A stretch of DNA of 64,000 nucleotides. Source: Thermoflexus hugenholtzii (GTDB taxonomy: Bacteria > Chloroflexota > Anaerolineae > Thermoflexales > Thermoflexaceae). Position numbers and translations under genes: made by a program. Shown piece by piece: positions 25,524 through 34,389 of the stretch (positions are counted from its first letter, which is position 1; each line of letters starts with the position of its first letter). Where the stretch lies: positions 1,984,001 through 2,048,000 of the forward strand of contig NZ_CP076326.1 in assembly GCF_018771565.1 (NCBI RefSeq). Reading direction: 5' to 3'. The notes under the pieces were generated by a model. That model searched no databases. It was not told where the DNA came from and worked only from the letters and a program-made list of their open reading frames with translations.

Positions 25524-25577
25524 TTCCCCGACAGCGTTCCGGGTTTCCCGGACAGGCTTTCGGGATCCCCCTGACAG
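25524..25577. repeat. Three phased GACAG repeats in an intergenic region
   Basis: GACAG recurs at 25530, 25551 and 25573, twice inside the longer pattern TTTCCCnGACAG, with a 21-22 bp period (two helical turns). An inverted pair CCTGTCCGG / CCGGACAGG overlaps it (25512-25556). This could be a regulator-binding cluster between the divergent PhnD-like gene and the respiratory operon. The rest of 25385-25809 has no gene. Confidence 0.45.
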
Positions 25578-25748
25578 ACCGCGCCCCGCGGACGCAGGGT
25601 TTCCCTGCTACCCCCTCGCCCCGGCCCCGCTTATGCTGAGGATGGAAGCAGCCGCCCCGAGCCCGGATTCCCTAAGGGCCCCCACAGGCCGATGGGGCCG
25701 GGCCGATAGGGTCCGTGGGGAAACCTGCGGGCCTGCCGGATTCGCAAA

Positions 25749-25780
25749 GGGGACGGTGCCTTCGGGCCCGTCCCCTTTTT
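25749..25780 (+). terminator. Strong intrinsic terminator in the leader of the respiratory operon
   Basis: 8-bp stem GGGGACGG/CCGTCCCC plus an inner GCC-TTCG-GGC, followed by five T. It lies only 30 bp before the start of the iron-sulfur gene, and no plus-strand gene precedes it, so it would act on the leader of the operon itself. Leader attenuation or a riboswitch is a reasonable reading. Confidence 0.75.
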
Positions 25781-25809
25781 GAGTTCCAGTCCCGGCGAGG
25801 AGGTGGAAA

Positions 25810-26709
25810 ATGACGGGATCCGCGGGGAAGGTGGATCTGGATCGGCGGGAGGTGCTGGCGAAACTGGCCAGCGCCGTCTTCGCAGGGCTGGTGGCCCCCG
25901 CCGTCCTCGGCGAGTCCGCGGCGCCTGCGGAGGCGGCCACCCTCCCGGAGCTGCCCGTGCTGCCCCCGCCCCAGCCGGAAGAGGACCCGCTGGTCCGGAT
26001 GATGCGGGATCTCCAGCGGGCGTTGCAGAAGCCGGTGGAGCAGCGGCGGTGGGTGATGGTGATTGATCTGCGCAAGTGCGTGGGCTGCCACGCCTGCACC
26101 ATCTCCTGCGTCGTGGAGAACAAGCTGCCTCCGGGCGTGGTCTATCGCCCTGTCCTGGAGGAGGAGCTGGGAACCTATCCCCATGTCGTCCGGCGGTTCA
26201 TCCCTCGCCCGTGCATGCAGTGCGATCGGCCGCCCTGCGTTCCCGTCTGCCCGGTGAACGCCACCTGGAAGCGGCCGGATGGGATCGTGGTGATCGACTA
26301 TGAGCAGTGCATCGGCTGCCGCTACTGCATCACCGCCTGCCCTTACGGGGCGCGGACCTTCGACTTCGGCGATCGCTACACCGAAGGGACAGCGGGGGCC
26401 CGACCCTTCCTGCTCGGCGAGGAGGGCGCGGCCGTCCACGAGACGATCCCCATGTTCGAATACGGCCAGCCTCGTCCCCGACGGGATGAGAGCTCCCCCA
26501 TCGGCAACACCCGCAAGTGCCACTTCTGCCTGCATCGCATCGAGCGGGGCCTGTTGCCGGAGTGCGTGGTCACCTGCATCGGCCGGGCGACCTTCTTCGG
26601 GGACGCCAACGACCCGGAGAGCCTGGTCGCCGAGCTGATCGCCCGGCCGAACGTGATGCGCTTGAAGGAGGAGCTGGGGACGGAGCCCAAGGTTTACTAC
26701 CTGCTCTGA
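25810..26709 (+). CDS. Ferredoxin-like electron-transfer subunit of a molybdoenzyme complex
   Basis: 299 residues. Four [4Fe-4S] sites of the DmsB/PsrB/TtrB kind: [11 protein letters not shown] (about 93-103), [29 protein letters not shown] and [20 protein letters not shown]. The N-terminus has [18 protein letters not shown], a Tat-like signal with the arginine pair but weak consensus. It passes electrons between the membrane subunit and the molybdopterin subunit encoded just downstream. RBS GGCGAGGAGG. First gene of a three-gene operon with gaps of 36 and 42 bp. Confidence 0.92.
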   Translation: MTGSAGKVDLDRREVLAKLASAVFAGLVAPAVLGESAAPAEAATLPELPVLPPPQPEEDPLVRMMRDLQRALQKPVEQRRWVMVIDLRKCVGCHACTISCVVENKLPPGVVYRPVLEEELGTYPHVVRRFIPRPCMQCDRPPCVPVCPVNATWKRPDGIVVIDYEQCIGCRYCITACPYGARTFDFGDRYTEGTAGARPFLLGEEGAAVHETIPMFEYGQPRPRRDESSPIGNTRKCHFCLHRIERGLLPECVVTCIGRATFFGDANDPESLVAELIARPNVMRLKEELGTEPKVYYLL

Positions 26710-26745
26710 GCCGGATCGGAGCCGGACGCGCAAAAGGAGGCTTCC

Positions 26746-27891
26746 ATGATGCGACGGGTTCTGTATGGGGTGGCCATCCTGGCCGTGCTGTTCGGCCTGT
26801 GGGGGATCTACGATCGCGCCGCCTTCGGGCACCAGAACGCGGCCTACGGGAGCTACGTGGTCTGGGGTCTGTGGGTCGCCCTGTATCTCTTCTTCACCGG
26901 CATCGCGACGGGGACCTTCGTCTTCGCCACGCTGGAGTATCTGTTCCGTGTTCCTATCTTCGCCCGCACCGGCCGCCTCTCCCTCTTCCTGGCCCTGATC
27001 ACCCTGGGGGCCGGCCTGCTGCACATCTGGCTGGACCTGGGGCGTCCGGAGCGGGTCTGGAAAGCTTACCTGCAGCCCAACTTCAACTCCGTGATGGATC
27101 AGATCGTCTGGGGCTACACCCTCTTCGGCCTGATCATCCTGGCCATGCTGGCCATGAGCTTCCGGCCCCAGCGCTACGCCGGATGGCTGCGGATCCTCTC
27201 CGCCATCGGCCTGTTCCTCGCCCTCTTCCTGAGCGGCGGCGTGGGAGCCCTCCTGGGCGTGCAGGCCGCCCGTCCCTTCTGGCATGTGGGCCTGTTCCCC
27301 GTGCAGTTCCCCTTCTTCTCCCTGGCCTCGGGGGCGGCCCTGCTGCTCCTGGTCTATGGCCTCTTCGATCGGGCGGCCAACGAACATCGGGCGCAGCTCC
27401 TTCGAACCCTGGCGATCCTCAGCCTGGTGCTGCAGCTGATCAAGCTGTATTTCCTGTGGGCGGACTACTCCCAGAGCCTCTACGGCGGGATGCCCCAGAA
27501 CGTCGCCGCCGTCCAGGAGGTGCTCTTCGGGCGCTACTGGTGGGCCTTCTGGATCCTGCAGCTGTTCCTGGGGAGCCTGGTGCCCATCGTCATCCTTCTC
27601 TGGCCGGGGCTCTCGACGAAGCCGGCGTGGGCCGCCCTAACAGGCTTCCTGATCCTGGTGGGTTTCGCCGCGGCCCGGGCGAACATCGTGTTCCCGGCCC
27701 TCGCCGTGCCGGAGCTGAAACAGCTCATCGGCGCCTTCCACAGCGCCCGGCTTCAGTTCCATTACTTCCCGAGCCCGATGGAGTGGGCCGTCAGCATCGG
27801 CATCAGCGGCCTGGCCGGGCTGGCCTTCCTGATCGCCTACGATCGCCTGCCGATAACCCCCGAACACGTCCCGGAGGCTCCGGCGCGCTGA
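26746..27891 (+). CDS. NrfD/PsrC-type membrane quinone-interacting subunit
   Basis: 381 residues with about nine membrane helices. NrfD-family features include GLWVALYLFFTGIATGTFVFA, HIWLDLGRPERVWKAY and a regular helix pattern to the end. Such subunits oxidise or reduce quinone in the cytoplasmic membrane and couple to the iron-sulfur subunit. ATG 26746 follows AAAAGGAGG. Its place between the ferredoxin-like and molybdopterin genes is typical of Psr/Ttr/Srr complexes. Confidence 0.92.
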   Translation: MMRRVLYGVAILAVLFGLWGIYDRAAFGHQNAAYGSYVVWGLWVALYLFFTGIATGTFVFATLEYLFRVPIFARTGRLSLFLALITLGAGLLHIWLDLGRPERVWKAYLQPNFNSVMDQIVWGYTLFGLIILAMLAMSFRPQRYAGWLRILSAIGLFLALFLSGGVGALLGVQAARPFWHVGLFPVQFPFFSLASGAALLLLVYGLFDRAANEHRAQLLRTLAILSLVLQLIKLYFLWADYSQSLYGGMPQNVAAVQEVLFGRYWWAFWILQLFLGSLVPIVILLWPGLSTKPAWAALTGFLILVGFAAARANIVFPALAVPELKQLIGAFHSARLQFHYFPSPMEWAVSIGISGLAGLAFLIAYDRLPITPEHVPEAPAR

Positions 27892-27933
27892 CCCGCGCGG
27901 GGCCCCCATCCTTCACCGGATAGGAGGTGCGGG

Positions 27934-30900
27934 ATGACGAAGGCGATGCCTCGACCGACGGAGATCCGGGAGGAGCTCCCGGCGGAGAAAACCGAAGGAA
28001 CCGGTCTGACCCGGCGGGATTTCTTGAAGACGGCGGCCCTGGTGGGGAGCACCGCCCTCTTCGCCCACGCGGCCCGCACCCTGGCGAGCTTCCACCCGGA
28101 GGCCGAAGGGGAATACCCGCTGGGCCGGCCGGAGAACATGATCTTCACCGTCTGCCAGCAATGCAACACCCAGTGCGGGATCAAAGTGAAGCTACTGGAC
28201 GGCGTGGCGGCCAAGATCGACGGCAACCCCTACTCGCCCTGGGCGCTCTACCCCCATCTCCCTTATAAGACGCCGATCTCCCAGGCTGCTGCCATCGATG
28301 GGGGGCTCTGCCCCAAGGGCCAGGCGGGTATCCAGACCGCCTACGACCCGTATCGCCTCCGGGTGGTCCTGAAGCGCAAGCCCGGCACCAAACGGGGCGA
28401 GAACCAGTGGATCACCATCCCCTTCGAGCAGGCCATCCGGGAGATCGTCGAAGGGGGCGACCTCTTCGGCGAGGGCCCTGTGCCGGGCCTGAAGGAGCTG
28501 TGGGCCCTGCGGGACCCCAAAGTCATGAAGGCGATGGGCGATTTCGTGAAGAAGATCTGGGGGGAGAAGGATCCGGAGAAGAAGAAGGCCCTGGTGGAGG
28601 AATTCAAGAAGCAGTTCGCGGATCATCTGCACACCCTGATCGATCCGGACCACCCGGACCTGGGGCCGAAGAACAATCAGATCGCCATCATCTGGGGGCG
28701 GCTCAAGGGCGGACGCTCGGATTTCATCCACCGGTTCTTCGGCGATGGCCTGGGGACCGTCAACCGCCACGGCCACACCACCGTCTGCCAGGGCTCCCTC
28801 TACTTCGGCTGCAAAGCGATGTCTGAACAGTTTGTGGACGGGAAGTTCTCCGGCGGGGCCAAGTTCTACTGGCAGGCGGACCTGGGCAACAGCGAGTTCG
28901 TCATCTTCGTGGGCGCCAGCCCCTTTGAGGGGAACTACGGCCCGCCGCTGCGGGTGACCAAGATCACCGAGGGGCTGGTCTCGGGCCGGCTGAAGTATGC
29001 GGTGATCGATCCCCGTTTCTCCAAGACGGCGGCCAAGGCCTGGAAGTGGATCCCCAACAAGCCGGGGACCGAGGGCGCCATCGCCATGGGGATGATCCGC
29101 TGGATCATCGAGAACCAGCGCTACGACGAGAAATACCTGCGCAACGCCAACCGGGCCGCCGCCAAAGCCGCCGGGGAGCCCACCTGGACCAACGCGGTCT
29201 GGCTGGTGAAGATCGGCGAGGACGGCACCCCCGGCCCCTTCCTGCGGGCCTCCGAGATCGGCCTCACCACCAAGCAGGAAGTGGAGAAGGAGGGGAAGAA
29301 GGTGACCGTCTATGTGACCCCCGACGGCAAGCAGTTCGCCTACGACCTCCTGGTGACCATGGTGGAGGGCAAGCCGGTCGCCTTCGACCCCAACGACGCC
29401 GAGACCCCGGTGGTCGGGGACCTCTTCGTGGAGGCCACCCTCACCGCCCTGGACGGCAAGGCCATCCGGGTGAAGAGCGGGATGCAGATCCTGAAGGAGT
29501 CGGCGGAGAAGATGACCATTGAGGAATACGCCGCCGAGGCGGGGATCCGCCCTCAGGATATCGTGGAGCTGGCCCGGGAGTTCACCGCCCACGGCAAGCG
29601 GGCCGCCGCCGACGTCCACCGCGGCGTCTCCCAGCACACCAACGGCTTCTACAACGTGGTGGCCTGGTTCACCCTGAACCTGCTCATCGGCAACTACGAC
29701 TGGAAGGGCGGGATGATCAAGGCCACCACCTACGATTACACCGGGGCCAAGGCCAAGAAGCCGTTTAACCTGAGCGCCATGAACCCCGGCAAGCTCTCCC
29801 CGTTCGGGATCAGCATCATCCGTCACGAAGTCAAGTGGCAGGACACCACGCTCTACGACGGGAAATATCCGGCGAAGCGGAACTGGTATCCGCTGTCGTC
29901 GGACATCTACCAGGAGCTGATCCCCTCCATGGGGGACGCCTATCCGTATCCCATCAAGATCCTCTTCATCTATATGGGCTCGCCGGTCTATGCGCTGCCC
30001 GCCGGCCACACCAACATCGAGATCCTGAAGGATCCGAAGAAGATCCCCCTGATCATCGCCTGCGACATCGTGGTCGGCGAGACCTCGATGTATGCCGATT
30101 ACATCTTCCCGGATCTCACCTACCTGGAGCGCTGGGAGTTCGCCGGCTCCCATCCCTCGGTGGCCTGGAAGGTCCAGCCGGTGCGGCAGCCGGCCATCCC
30201 GCCGCTCACGGAGACGGTGAAGGTCTTCGGCCAGGAGATGCCGCTCTCCCTGGAGGCCATGCTCCTGGGCCTGGCGGAGGCCCTGGGCCTGCCGAACTTC
30301 GGCCCCAACGGCCTGGGCGAGGGCATCCCCCTCACCCACCCGGATCACCTCTACCTGCGCATGGTGGCCAACCTGGCCTACGGGGAGAAGGAGGACGGCT
30401 CCGACGCGGTGCCCGATGCCGACGATGAGGAGGTCCGGATCTTCCTGGAGGCCCGGCGGCACCTCCCGAAGAGCGTCTTCGATCCGGAGCGCTGGAAGGA
30501 GACCGTGGGGGAGGACCTCTGGCGCAAGGTGATCTACGTGCTCAACCGGGGCGGCCGCTTCCAGGACTTCGAGAAGGCCTATGAGGGCGATCAGGTGAAG
30601 AACAAATACGGCCAGCTGATCAACCTCTACCAGGAGAAGACGGCGACCACCAAGAGCGCGATGACCGGCAAGCCGCTCATCGGCTACGCCACCTACATCC
30701 CCGCGCCCACCGATGTGCTGGGCAACCGGCTGGAGGACGAGAAGGAGGGCTACGAGTTCCACCTGATCACCTACCGGGAGATCTTCCACACCAAGAGCCG
30801 CACCATCTCCAACTACTGGCTACTGGCCCTGGCCCCCGAGAACTACGTCCTGATGAATGCCCGGGACGCCGCCCGGCTGGGCCTGAAGGACGGGGATTGG

Positions 30901-31227
30901 GTGCGGATCGTCTCGCCCACCAACCCGGAGGGGGTTTGGGACCTGGGCAACGGCCAGAAGAAGGCGATGGTCGGCAAGGTCAAGGTCGTCCAGGGGATCC
31001 GCCCCGGGGTGATCGCCTTCAGCCTGGGCCACGGCCACTGGGCGTATGGGGCCTCGGATGTGGTGATCGACGGGGTGGTGGTGAAGGGCGATCCGCGCCG
31101 GGCGACCGGCATCCACGCCAACGCCGCCATGCGGGTGGACCCCTACCTGAAGAACACCTGTCTGGTGGATCCGGTGGGCGGCTCGGCGGTGTTCTACGAC
31201 AGCCGGGTGAAGGTGGAGAAAATCTGA
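27934..31227 (+). CDS. Tat-exported molybdopterin oxidoreductase, TtrA/ArrA/SrdA-like catalytic subunit
   Basis: 1097 residues. Tat signal [12 protein letters not shown] (about 26-37), then a [4Fe-4S] site CQQCNTQC ... GLCPKGQ (about 72-130). Further on, [18 protein letters not shown] holds a Cys in the usual Mo-ligand position. Late motifs include [20 protein letters not shown] and HGHWAYG. The size is well above PsrA/PhsA (about 760) and close to tetrathionate, selenate/sulfur or arsenate reductases, with a lysine-rich insertion near residues 185-235. The acceptor (tetrathionate, sulfur, arsenate or selenate) cannot be decided by eye. It acts outside the membrane with the two preceding subunits. 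RBS GATAGGAGG. Confidence 0.88.
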   Translation: MTKAMPRPTEIREELPAEKTEGTGLTRRDFLKTAALVGSTALFAHAARTLASFHPEAEGEYPLGRPENMIFTVCQQCNTQCGIKVKLLDGVAAKIDGNPYSPWALYPHLPYKTPISQAAAIDGGLCPKGQAGIQTAYDPYRLRVVLKRKPGTKRGENQWITIPFEQAIREIVEGGDLFGEGPVPGLKELWALRDPKVMKAMGDFVKKIWGEKDPEKKKALVEEFKKQFADHLHTLIDPDHPDLGPKNNQIAIIWGRLKGGRSDFIHRFFGDGLGTVNRHGHTTVCQGSLYFGCKAMSEQFVDGKFSGGAKFYWQADLGNSEFVIFVGASPFEGNYGPPLRVTKITEGLVSGRLKYAVIDPRFSKTAAKAWKWIPNKPGTEGAIAMGMIRWIIENQRYDEKYLRNANRAAAKAAGEPTWTNAVWLVKIGEDGTPGPFLRASEIGLTTKQEVEKEGKKVTVYVTPDGKQFAYDLLVTMVEGKPVAFDPNDAETPVVGDLFVEATLTALDGKAIRVKSGMQILKESAEKMTIEEYAAEAGIRPQDIVELAREFTAHGKRAAADVHRGVSQHTNGFYNVVAWFTLNLLIGNYDWKGGMIKATTYDYTGAKAKKPFNLSAMNPGKLSPFGISIIRHEVKWQDTTLYDGKYPAKRNWYPLSSDIYQELIPSMGDAYPYPIKILFIYMGSPVYALPAGHTNIEILKDPKKIPLIIACDIVVGETSMYADYIFPDLTYLERWEFAGSHPSVAWKVQPVRQPAIPPLTETVKVFGQEMPLSLEAMLLGLAEALGLPNFGPNGLGEGIPLTHPDHLYLRMVANLAYGEKEDGSDAVPDADDEEVRIFLEARRHLPKSVFDPERWKETVGEDLWRKVIYVLNRGGRFQDFEKAYEGDQVKNKYGQLINLYQEKTATTKSAMTGKPLIGYATYIPAPTDVLGNRLEDEKEGYEFHLITYREIFHTKSRTISNYWLLALAPENYVLMNARDAARLGLKDGDWVRIVSPTNPEGVWDLGNGQKKAMVGKVKVVQGIRPGVIAFSLGHGHWAYGASDVVIDGVVVKGDPRRATGIHANAAMRVDPYLKNTCLVDPVGGSAVFYDSRVKVEKI

Positions 31228-31264
31228 AAGCCCCAAGGGGCGCCATCCCGAATCCGGGACCGAC

Positions 31265-31305
31265 AGCGGAGGGGGGCGCTCTCAGGCGGCCCCTCTCCGC
31301 TTTCT
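31265..31305 (+). terminator. Terminator after the molybdoenzyme operon
   Basis: GC-rich hairpin from AGCGGAG (31265) to CTCCGCT (ending 31301), with an imperfect GGGG/CCCC interior, followed by TTTCT. Confidence 0.65.
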
Positions 31306-31356
31306 ATACGACGACAGCCTTTCCGGGATGAAATCAGGCCGATACGGGAGGGAAGG

Positions 31357-31731
31357 ATGCGAACCCGCTGGGCGATCTTCGGAACCCTGATCGCCGTCGG
31401 GATCGTGGTCTGGCTGGCCATGAATCCCCCGCGGCCTCTTCTCAACGTTCTCAAGCGCGTGGATCCCTCCCCGGAGACCGGGGCGCGGCTGGTGGAGCGC
31501 TACGGCTGCCGGCGTTGCCATCGCATCGGCGATTCAGGAGGGATCCTGGCGCCGGATCTCAACGGGATCACCCGGCGGGTGGGGGATCCGGCCATGGTGA
31601 GCCTGCGGCTCTGGCTCCGGGACCCCCAGGCCGTCAAGCCCGGGACCGCCATGCCGAACTTCCATCTCTCCGACAGCGAGATCGAGGCGATCCTCGCCTA
31701 CCTTCAGGCGCTGGACGCCCGGCGCCCATAG
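31357..31731 (+). CDS. Membrane-anchored monoheme cytochrome c
   Basis: 124 residues. An uncleaved-looking N-terminal helix (AIFGTLIAVGIVVWLAM) anchors a class I cytochrome c domain with heme site CRRCH (residues 51-55) and an axial Met in GTAMPNFHLS. The heme environment LLVERYGCRRCHRIG-like and the SDSEIEAILAYLQAL C-terminal helix are typical. ATG 31357 follows GGGAAGG. It lies 129 bp after the molybdoenzyme operon beyond a terminator, so it may have its own promoter but could still serve as a partner for that complex. Confidence 0.88.
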   Translation: MRTRWAIFGTLIAVGIVVWLAMNPPRPLLNVLKRVDPSPETGARLVERYGCRRCHRIGDSGGILAPDLNGITRRVGDPAMVSLRLWLRDPQAVKPGTAMPNFHLSDSEIEAILAYLQALDARRP

Positions 31732-31847
31732 CCGTGGGGAACTCCCATCGGACCCAGCGCGTCGTGGGAACGAACGGATTCGGCACGCACCCGACCCCCA
31801 AAGGCCCAGGCGAGCCCCATGGGCCACGATGTGCAAACCCTTTAACT

Positions 31848-31874
31848 TGACAGATCCGACAGAACCCATATAAT
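31848..31874 (+). promoter_or_regulatory. Promoter of the aromatic amino acid operon
   Basis: Perfect TTGACA (31848-31853) and TATAAT (31869-31874) with a short 15-bp spacer. The predicted transcript would begin near 31881, about 30 bp before the leader peptide ORF. Confidence 0.8.
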
Positions 31875-31910
31875 GGGAAACCAAACCGGCAGGAGTGGGG
31901 TTTCCCGGAC

Positions 31911-32009
31911 ATGATGGCACGGCGTCTCGCGAGCGTCCTCCGCGGCTACGGGTGGTATTACTTTTACTTTGCCGCGCCTGTGGCGGGGCCGCTCGCGCGT
32001 GCCACGTGA
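31911..32009 (+). CDS. Leader peptide rich in aromatic residues, 32 codons
   Basis: Reads MMARRLASVLRG, then YGWYYFYF (codons 13-20: Tyr, Gly, Trp, Tyr, Tyr, Phe, Tyr, Phe), then a short tail ending at TGA 32007-32009. Seven aromatic codons in eight is extreme for such GC-rich DNA and recalls the phe and trp leader peptides of enterobacteria. It is the first ORF after a near-consensus promoter and lies 90 bp before the chorismate mutase/prephenate dehydratase gene. Its ribosome site is weak: GGGG ten bases upstream, or AGGAG fifteen bases upstream. It would sense charged Phe, Tyr and Trp tRNAs by ribosome stalling. Confidence 0.82.
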   Translation: MMARRLASVLRGYGWYYFYFAAPVAGPLARAT

Positions 32010-32085
32010 TGGTTCCACCCCATCCCAACGATCTCACCCATCGGCGCGGAGCGGCTCCCCGGAGCCCCCGCGCCGATGGCGTTTT
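31928..32085 (+). promoter_or_regulatory. Transcription attenuator with segments 1:2, 2:3 and 3:4
   Basis: Segment 1 CGCGAGCG (31928-31935) is perfectly complementary to segment 2 CGCTCGCG (31990-31997). Segment 2 (31988-31998) is also complementary to segment 3 (32044-32055): seven pairs, one bulged G, four pairs. Segment 3 forms the 5' arm of a terminator with segment 4 (32068-32079). A ribosome stalled on the aromatic codons (31947-31970) would block segment 1 and favour 2:3, giving read-through. A ribosome at the stop codon would cover segment 2 and allow the terminator. Confidence 0.8.
32038..32085 (+). terminator. Terminator arm of the attenuator
   Basis: 12-bp perfect stem (32038-32049 with 32068-32079), an inner GGCTC/GAGCC stem, then CG and four T (32082-32085). 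It ends 14 bp before the pheA start codon. Confidence 0.82.
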
Positions 32086-32099
32086 CATGGGGAGGAGAC

Positions 32100-33356
32100 A
32101 TGATCTGCGGCATCCGCGGCGCGATCACCGCCCAGGCCAACACCCCCGAGGCCATCGCCTCGGCCACCCGAACGCTGCTCCAGGCCATCGCCCGGGCGAA
32201 CCACCTCACCCCCGAGGAGATCGTCGCCGCCTGGTTCACCACCACCCCCGATCTCAACGCCGCCTTCCCCGCCGCCGTCGCCCGGGAGATGGGATGGACC
32301 CACGTCCCCATGCTCTGCGCCCAGGAGATCCCCGTCCCCGATGGATTGCCCCGTTGCATCCGCGTCCTGCTGCTGGTCCAGCCCCGCCGGCCCCTCCGGC
32401 CCGTCCCGGTTTACCTGGGCGAGGCCCGCCGGCTCCGACCGGACCTGTTTAACGGGGAGGGAGATCCCGCCCCGGAGCCGGATCCCCCGCCCCCTCCCCC
32501 GACCCGTCCGCGGGTGGCCTTCCAGGGGGAGCCAGGAGCCTATTCCCACGAGGCCGCTGAGCGCTTCTTCGGGGGCGAGCTGGAGCTGCTCCCCTGCGCC
32601 ACCTTCGCCGAGGTCGCCCAGGCCGTGGAGGCCGGCCGGGCCGACTTCGGGATCCTGCCCGTGGAGAACTCCACCGCAGGCTCCATCAACGCCGTCTACG
32701 ACCTCCTCCTGGAGCGGGACCTCCGGATCTGGGGGGAGGTGATCCTGCGGGTGCGGCACTGCCTCCTCGCCCCTCCGGGGACCTCCCTCTCGGACATCCG
32801 GGCGGTGCGCTCCCATCCCCAGGCCCTGGAGCAGTGTGCCCGCTTCATCGCCCGCCACGGCTGGGAGGCCATCGCCGCCCCCGACACCGCCGGCAGCGCC
32901 CGCATGCTGGCCGAGCGCCCGGAGCCCGGGGTCGCCGCCATCGCCAGCCGCCTGGCCGCCGAACGCTACGGCCTGGCGATCCTGGCCGAAGGCATCGAGG
33001 ACGACCCCGAGAACGCCACCCGCTTCTTCATCGTCAGCACCCATGAGCCCCCCCGCGCCGCCCGCAACAAGACCTCCATCGTCTTCAGCACCCGCCACGT
33101 GCCGGGGGCCCTCCACGCCTGCCTGGGGGAGTTCGCCGCCCGCGGCATTAACCTCACCAAGCTCGAGTCCCGCCCCCGCCGCGGCCGTCCCTGGGAATAC
33201 GTCTTCTACCTGGACTTCGAGGGCCACTGGCAGGATCCGGCGTGTCGCGAGGCCCTGCTGGGCCTGCTCCAGCGGGCCTCCTTCCTGAAACTGCTGGGCT
33301 CTTATCCGGCCGCCGAGGGAACCCTCTCAAGCCACGAAGAAGGAGGAGAGCGATGA
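32100..33356 (+). CDS. pheA: AroH-type chorismate mutase fused to prephenate dehydratase
   Basis: 418 residues, cytoplasmic; converts chorismate to prephenate and then to phenylpyruvate for phenylalanine. Residues 1-122 are an AroH-class mutase: GIRGAIT at the N-terminus, [20 protein letters not shown] and [13 protein letters not shown], matching the catalytic Arg, Cys, Glu and Arg of the Bacillus enzyme. After a proline-rich linker, residues about 138-325 are the dehydratase ([41 protein letters not shown]). The C-terminal ACT domain ([36 protein letters not shown]) would bind phenylalanine for feedback control. Known bifunctional P-proteins use an AroQ mutase instead, so this fusion is unusual. 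ATG 32100 follows GGGGAGG. The stop overlaps the next start (ATGA). Confidence 0.93.
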   Translation: MICGIRGAITAQANTPEAIASATRTLLQAIARANHLTPEEIVAAWFTTTPDLNAAFPAAVAREMGWTHVPMLCAQEIPVPDGLPRCIRVLLLVQPRRPLRPVPVYLGEARRLRPDLFNGEGDPAPEPDPPPPPPTRPRVAFQGEPGAYSHEAAERFFGGELELLPCATFAEVAQAVEAGRADFGILPVENSTAGSINAVYDLLLERDLRIWGEVILRVRHCLLAPPGTSLSDIRAVRSHPQALEQCARFIARHGWEAIAAPDTAGSARMLAERPEPGVAAIASRLAAERYGLAILAEGIEDDPENATRFFIVSTHEPPRAARNKTSIVFSTRHVPGALHACLGEFAARGINLTKLESRPRRGRPWEYVFYLDFEGHWQDPACREALLGLLQRASFLKLLGSYPAAEGTLSSHEEGGER

Positions 33357-34378
33357 TCGTGGAATGCGCGTCCGATATGGACCCCCGCGCCATCCAGCGA
33401 CTGGTGGAGCACCTGCAGGCCAGGGGCAAGCCCGTCTACCGGATTCACGGGCCCCAGCCCGTGCTGGTTTGCCCGGATGATCACGACCTGGATCCCCAGG
33501 AGCTCCAGACCTGGCCCGGCGTCCGACGGGTGATCCCGGTCCGTCATGCCTTCCAGCTGGCCGCCCGGGATTACCGGCCGGAGGGCACCCAAATCCGGGT
33601 GGGCGAGGTGCTCATCGGCGGGGAGGAGCCGGTGTTGATCGCCGGCCCGTGCGCCGTGGAATCCCGCGCCCAGCTCCTGGAGACCGCTTACGCCGTCCGG
33701 GAAGCGGGCGCCCATATGCTGCGCGCAGGGGCCTTCAAGCCCCGCACCTCCCCTTACTCGTTCCAGGGACTGGGCTGGGAGGGGCTGGAGCTGCTGGCCG
33801 AAGTCCGCGCCGAGACCGGCCTCCCCGTGGTGACCGAAGTGATGGCCCCCGAGGAGATCCCCCTGGTGGCCGAGGTCGCCGACGTCCTGCAGATCGGCGC
33901 CCGCAACATGCAGAACTTCAGCCTGCTCAAGGCGGCCGGCCGCCAGCCCAAGCCGGTCCTCCTCAAGCGCGGGATGAGCGCCACCATCGAGGAATGGCTG
34001 CTGGCGGCGGAATACATCATGGCCTACGGGAACTTCCAGGTGATCCTGTGCGAGCGGGGGATCCGCACCTTCGAGCGGATGACCCGCAACACCCTGGACC
34101 TCAACGCCGTGCCGGTGGTCAAACGCCTGAGCCACCTGCCGGTGCTGGTGGATCCCAGCCACGGCACAGGGGACGCGGCGTATGTGATCCCCATGGCCCG
34201 GGCCGCCATCGCCGCCGGAGCGGACGGCCTGATCACCGAGGTCCATATCCGCCCGCAGGAGGCCTGGTCGGACGGCCGCCAGTCCCTCACCCCGGAGGCC
34301 TTCGCCCGCATGGTCCGCGAGGTCCGCGCCGTGGCTCGGGCCCTGCGGGAACTGGAGGGCGATTCCCATCGCGCGTAA
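33353..34378 (+). CDS. aroF: 3-deoxy-7-phosphoheptulonate (DAHP) synthase, type I-beta
   Basis: 341 residues. Condenses phosphoenolpyruvate with erythrose 4-phosphate, the first step of the shikimate pathway. An N-terminal ferredoxin-like regulatory domain (1-75, starting [21 protein letters not shown]) is followed by the KDOPS-like TIM barrel: [47 protein letters not shown] and [10 protein letters not shown]. The layout is that of the Thermotoga enzyme, in which the N-terminal domain gives Tyr/Phe feedback. The start overlaps the pheA stop by four bases and is preceded by AAGGAGGAG. Part of the attenuated pheA-aroF-tyrA operon. Confidence 0.95.
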   Translation: MIVECASDMDPRAIQRLVEHLQARGKPVYRIHGPQPVLVCPDDHDLDPQELQTWPGVRRVIPVRHAFQLAARDYRPEGTQIRVGEVLIGGEEPVLIAGPCAVESRAQLLETAYAVREAGAHMLRAGAFKPRTSPYSFQGLGWEGLELLAEVRAETGLPVVTEVMAPEEIPLVAEVADVLQIGARNMQNFSLLKAAGRQPKPVLLKRGMSATIEEWLLAAEYIMAYGNFQVILCERGIRTFERMTRNTLDLNAVPVVKRLSHLPVLVDPSHGTGDAAYVIPMARAAIAAGADGLITEVHIRPQEAWSDGRQSLTPEAFARMVREVRAVARALRELEGDSHRA

Positions 34379-34389
34379 GGAGTCAACGG

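Noticed and set aside
25600-25780. Cobalamin, TPP, c-di-GMP or molybdenum-cofactor riboswitch
   Set aside because: I could not find the conserved core of any of these in the leader. Only the terminator is supported.
28192-30789. 865-codon open frame opposite the molybdoenzyme gene
   Set aside because: It has no start site or recognisable domain, and the coding-strand frame holds a full family match. Long antisense frames are expected at this GC content and codon bias.
31895-32452. 185-codon open frame starting at GTG 31895 over the attenuator
   Set aside because: Its translation is arginine/proline/histidine-rich shadow sequence and it runs out of frame through pheA.
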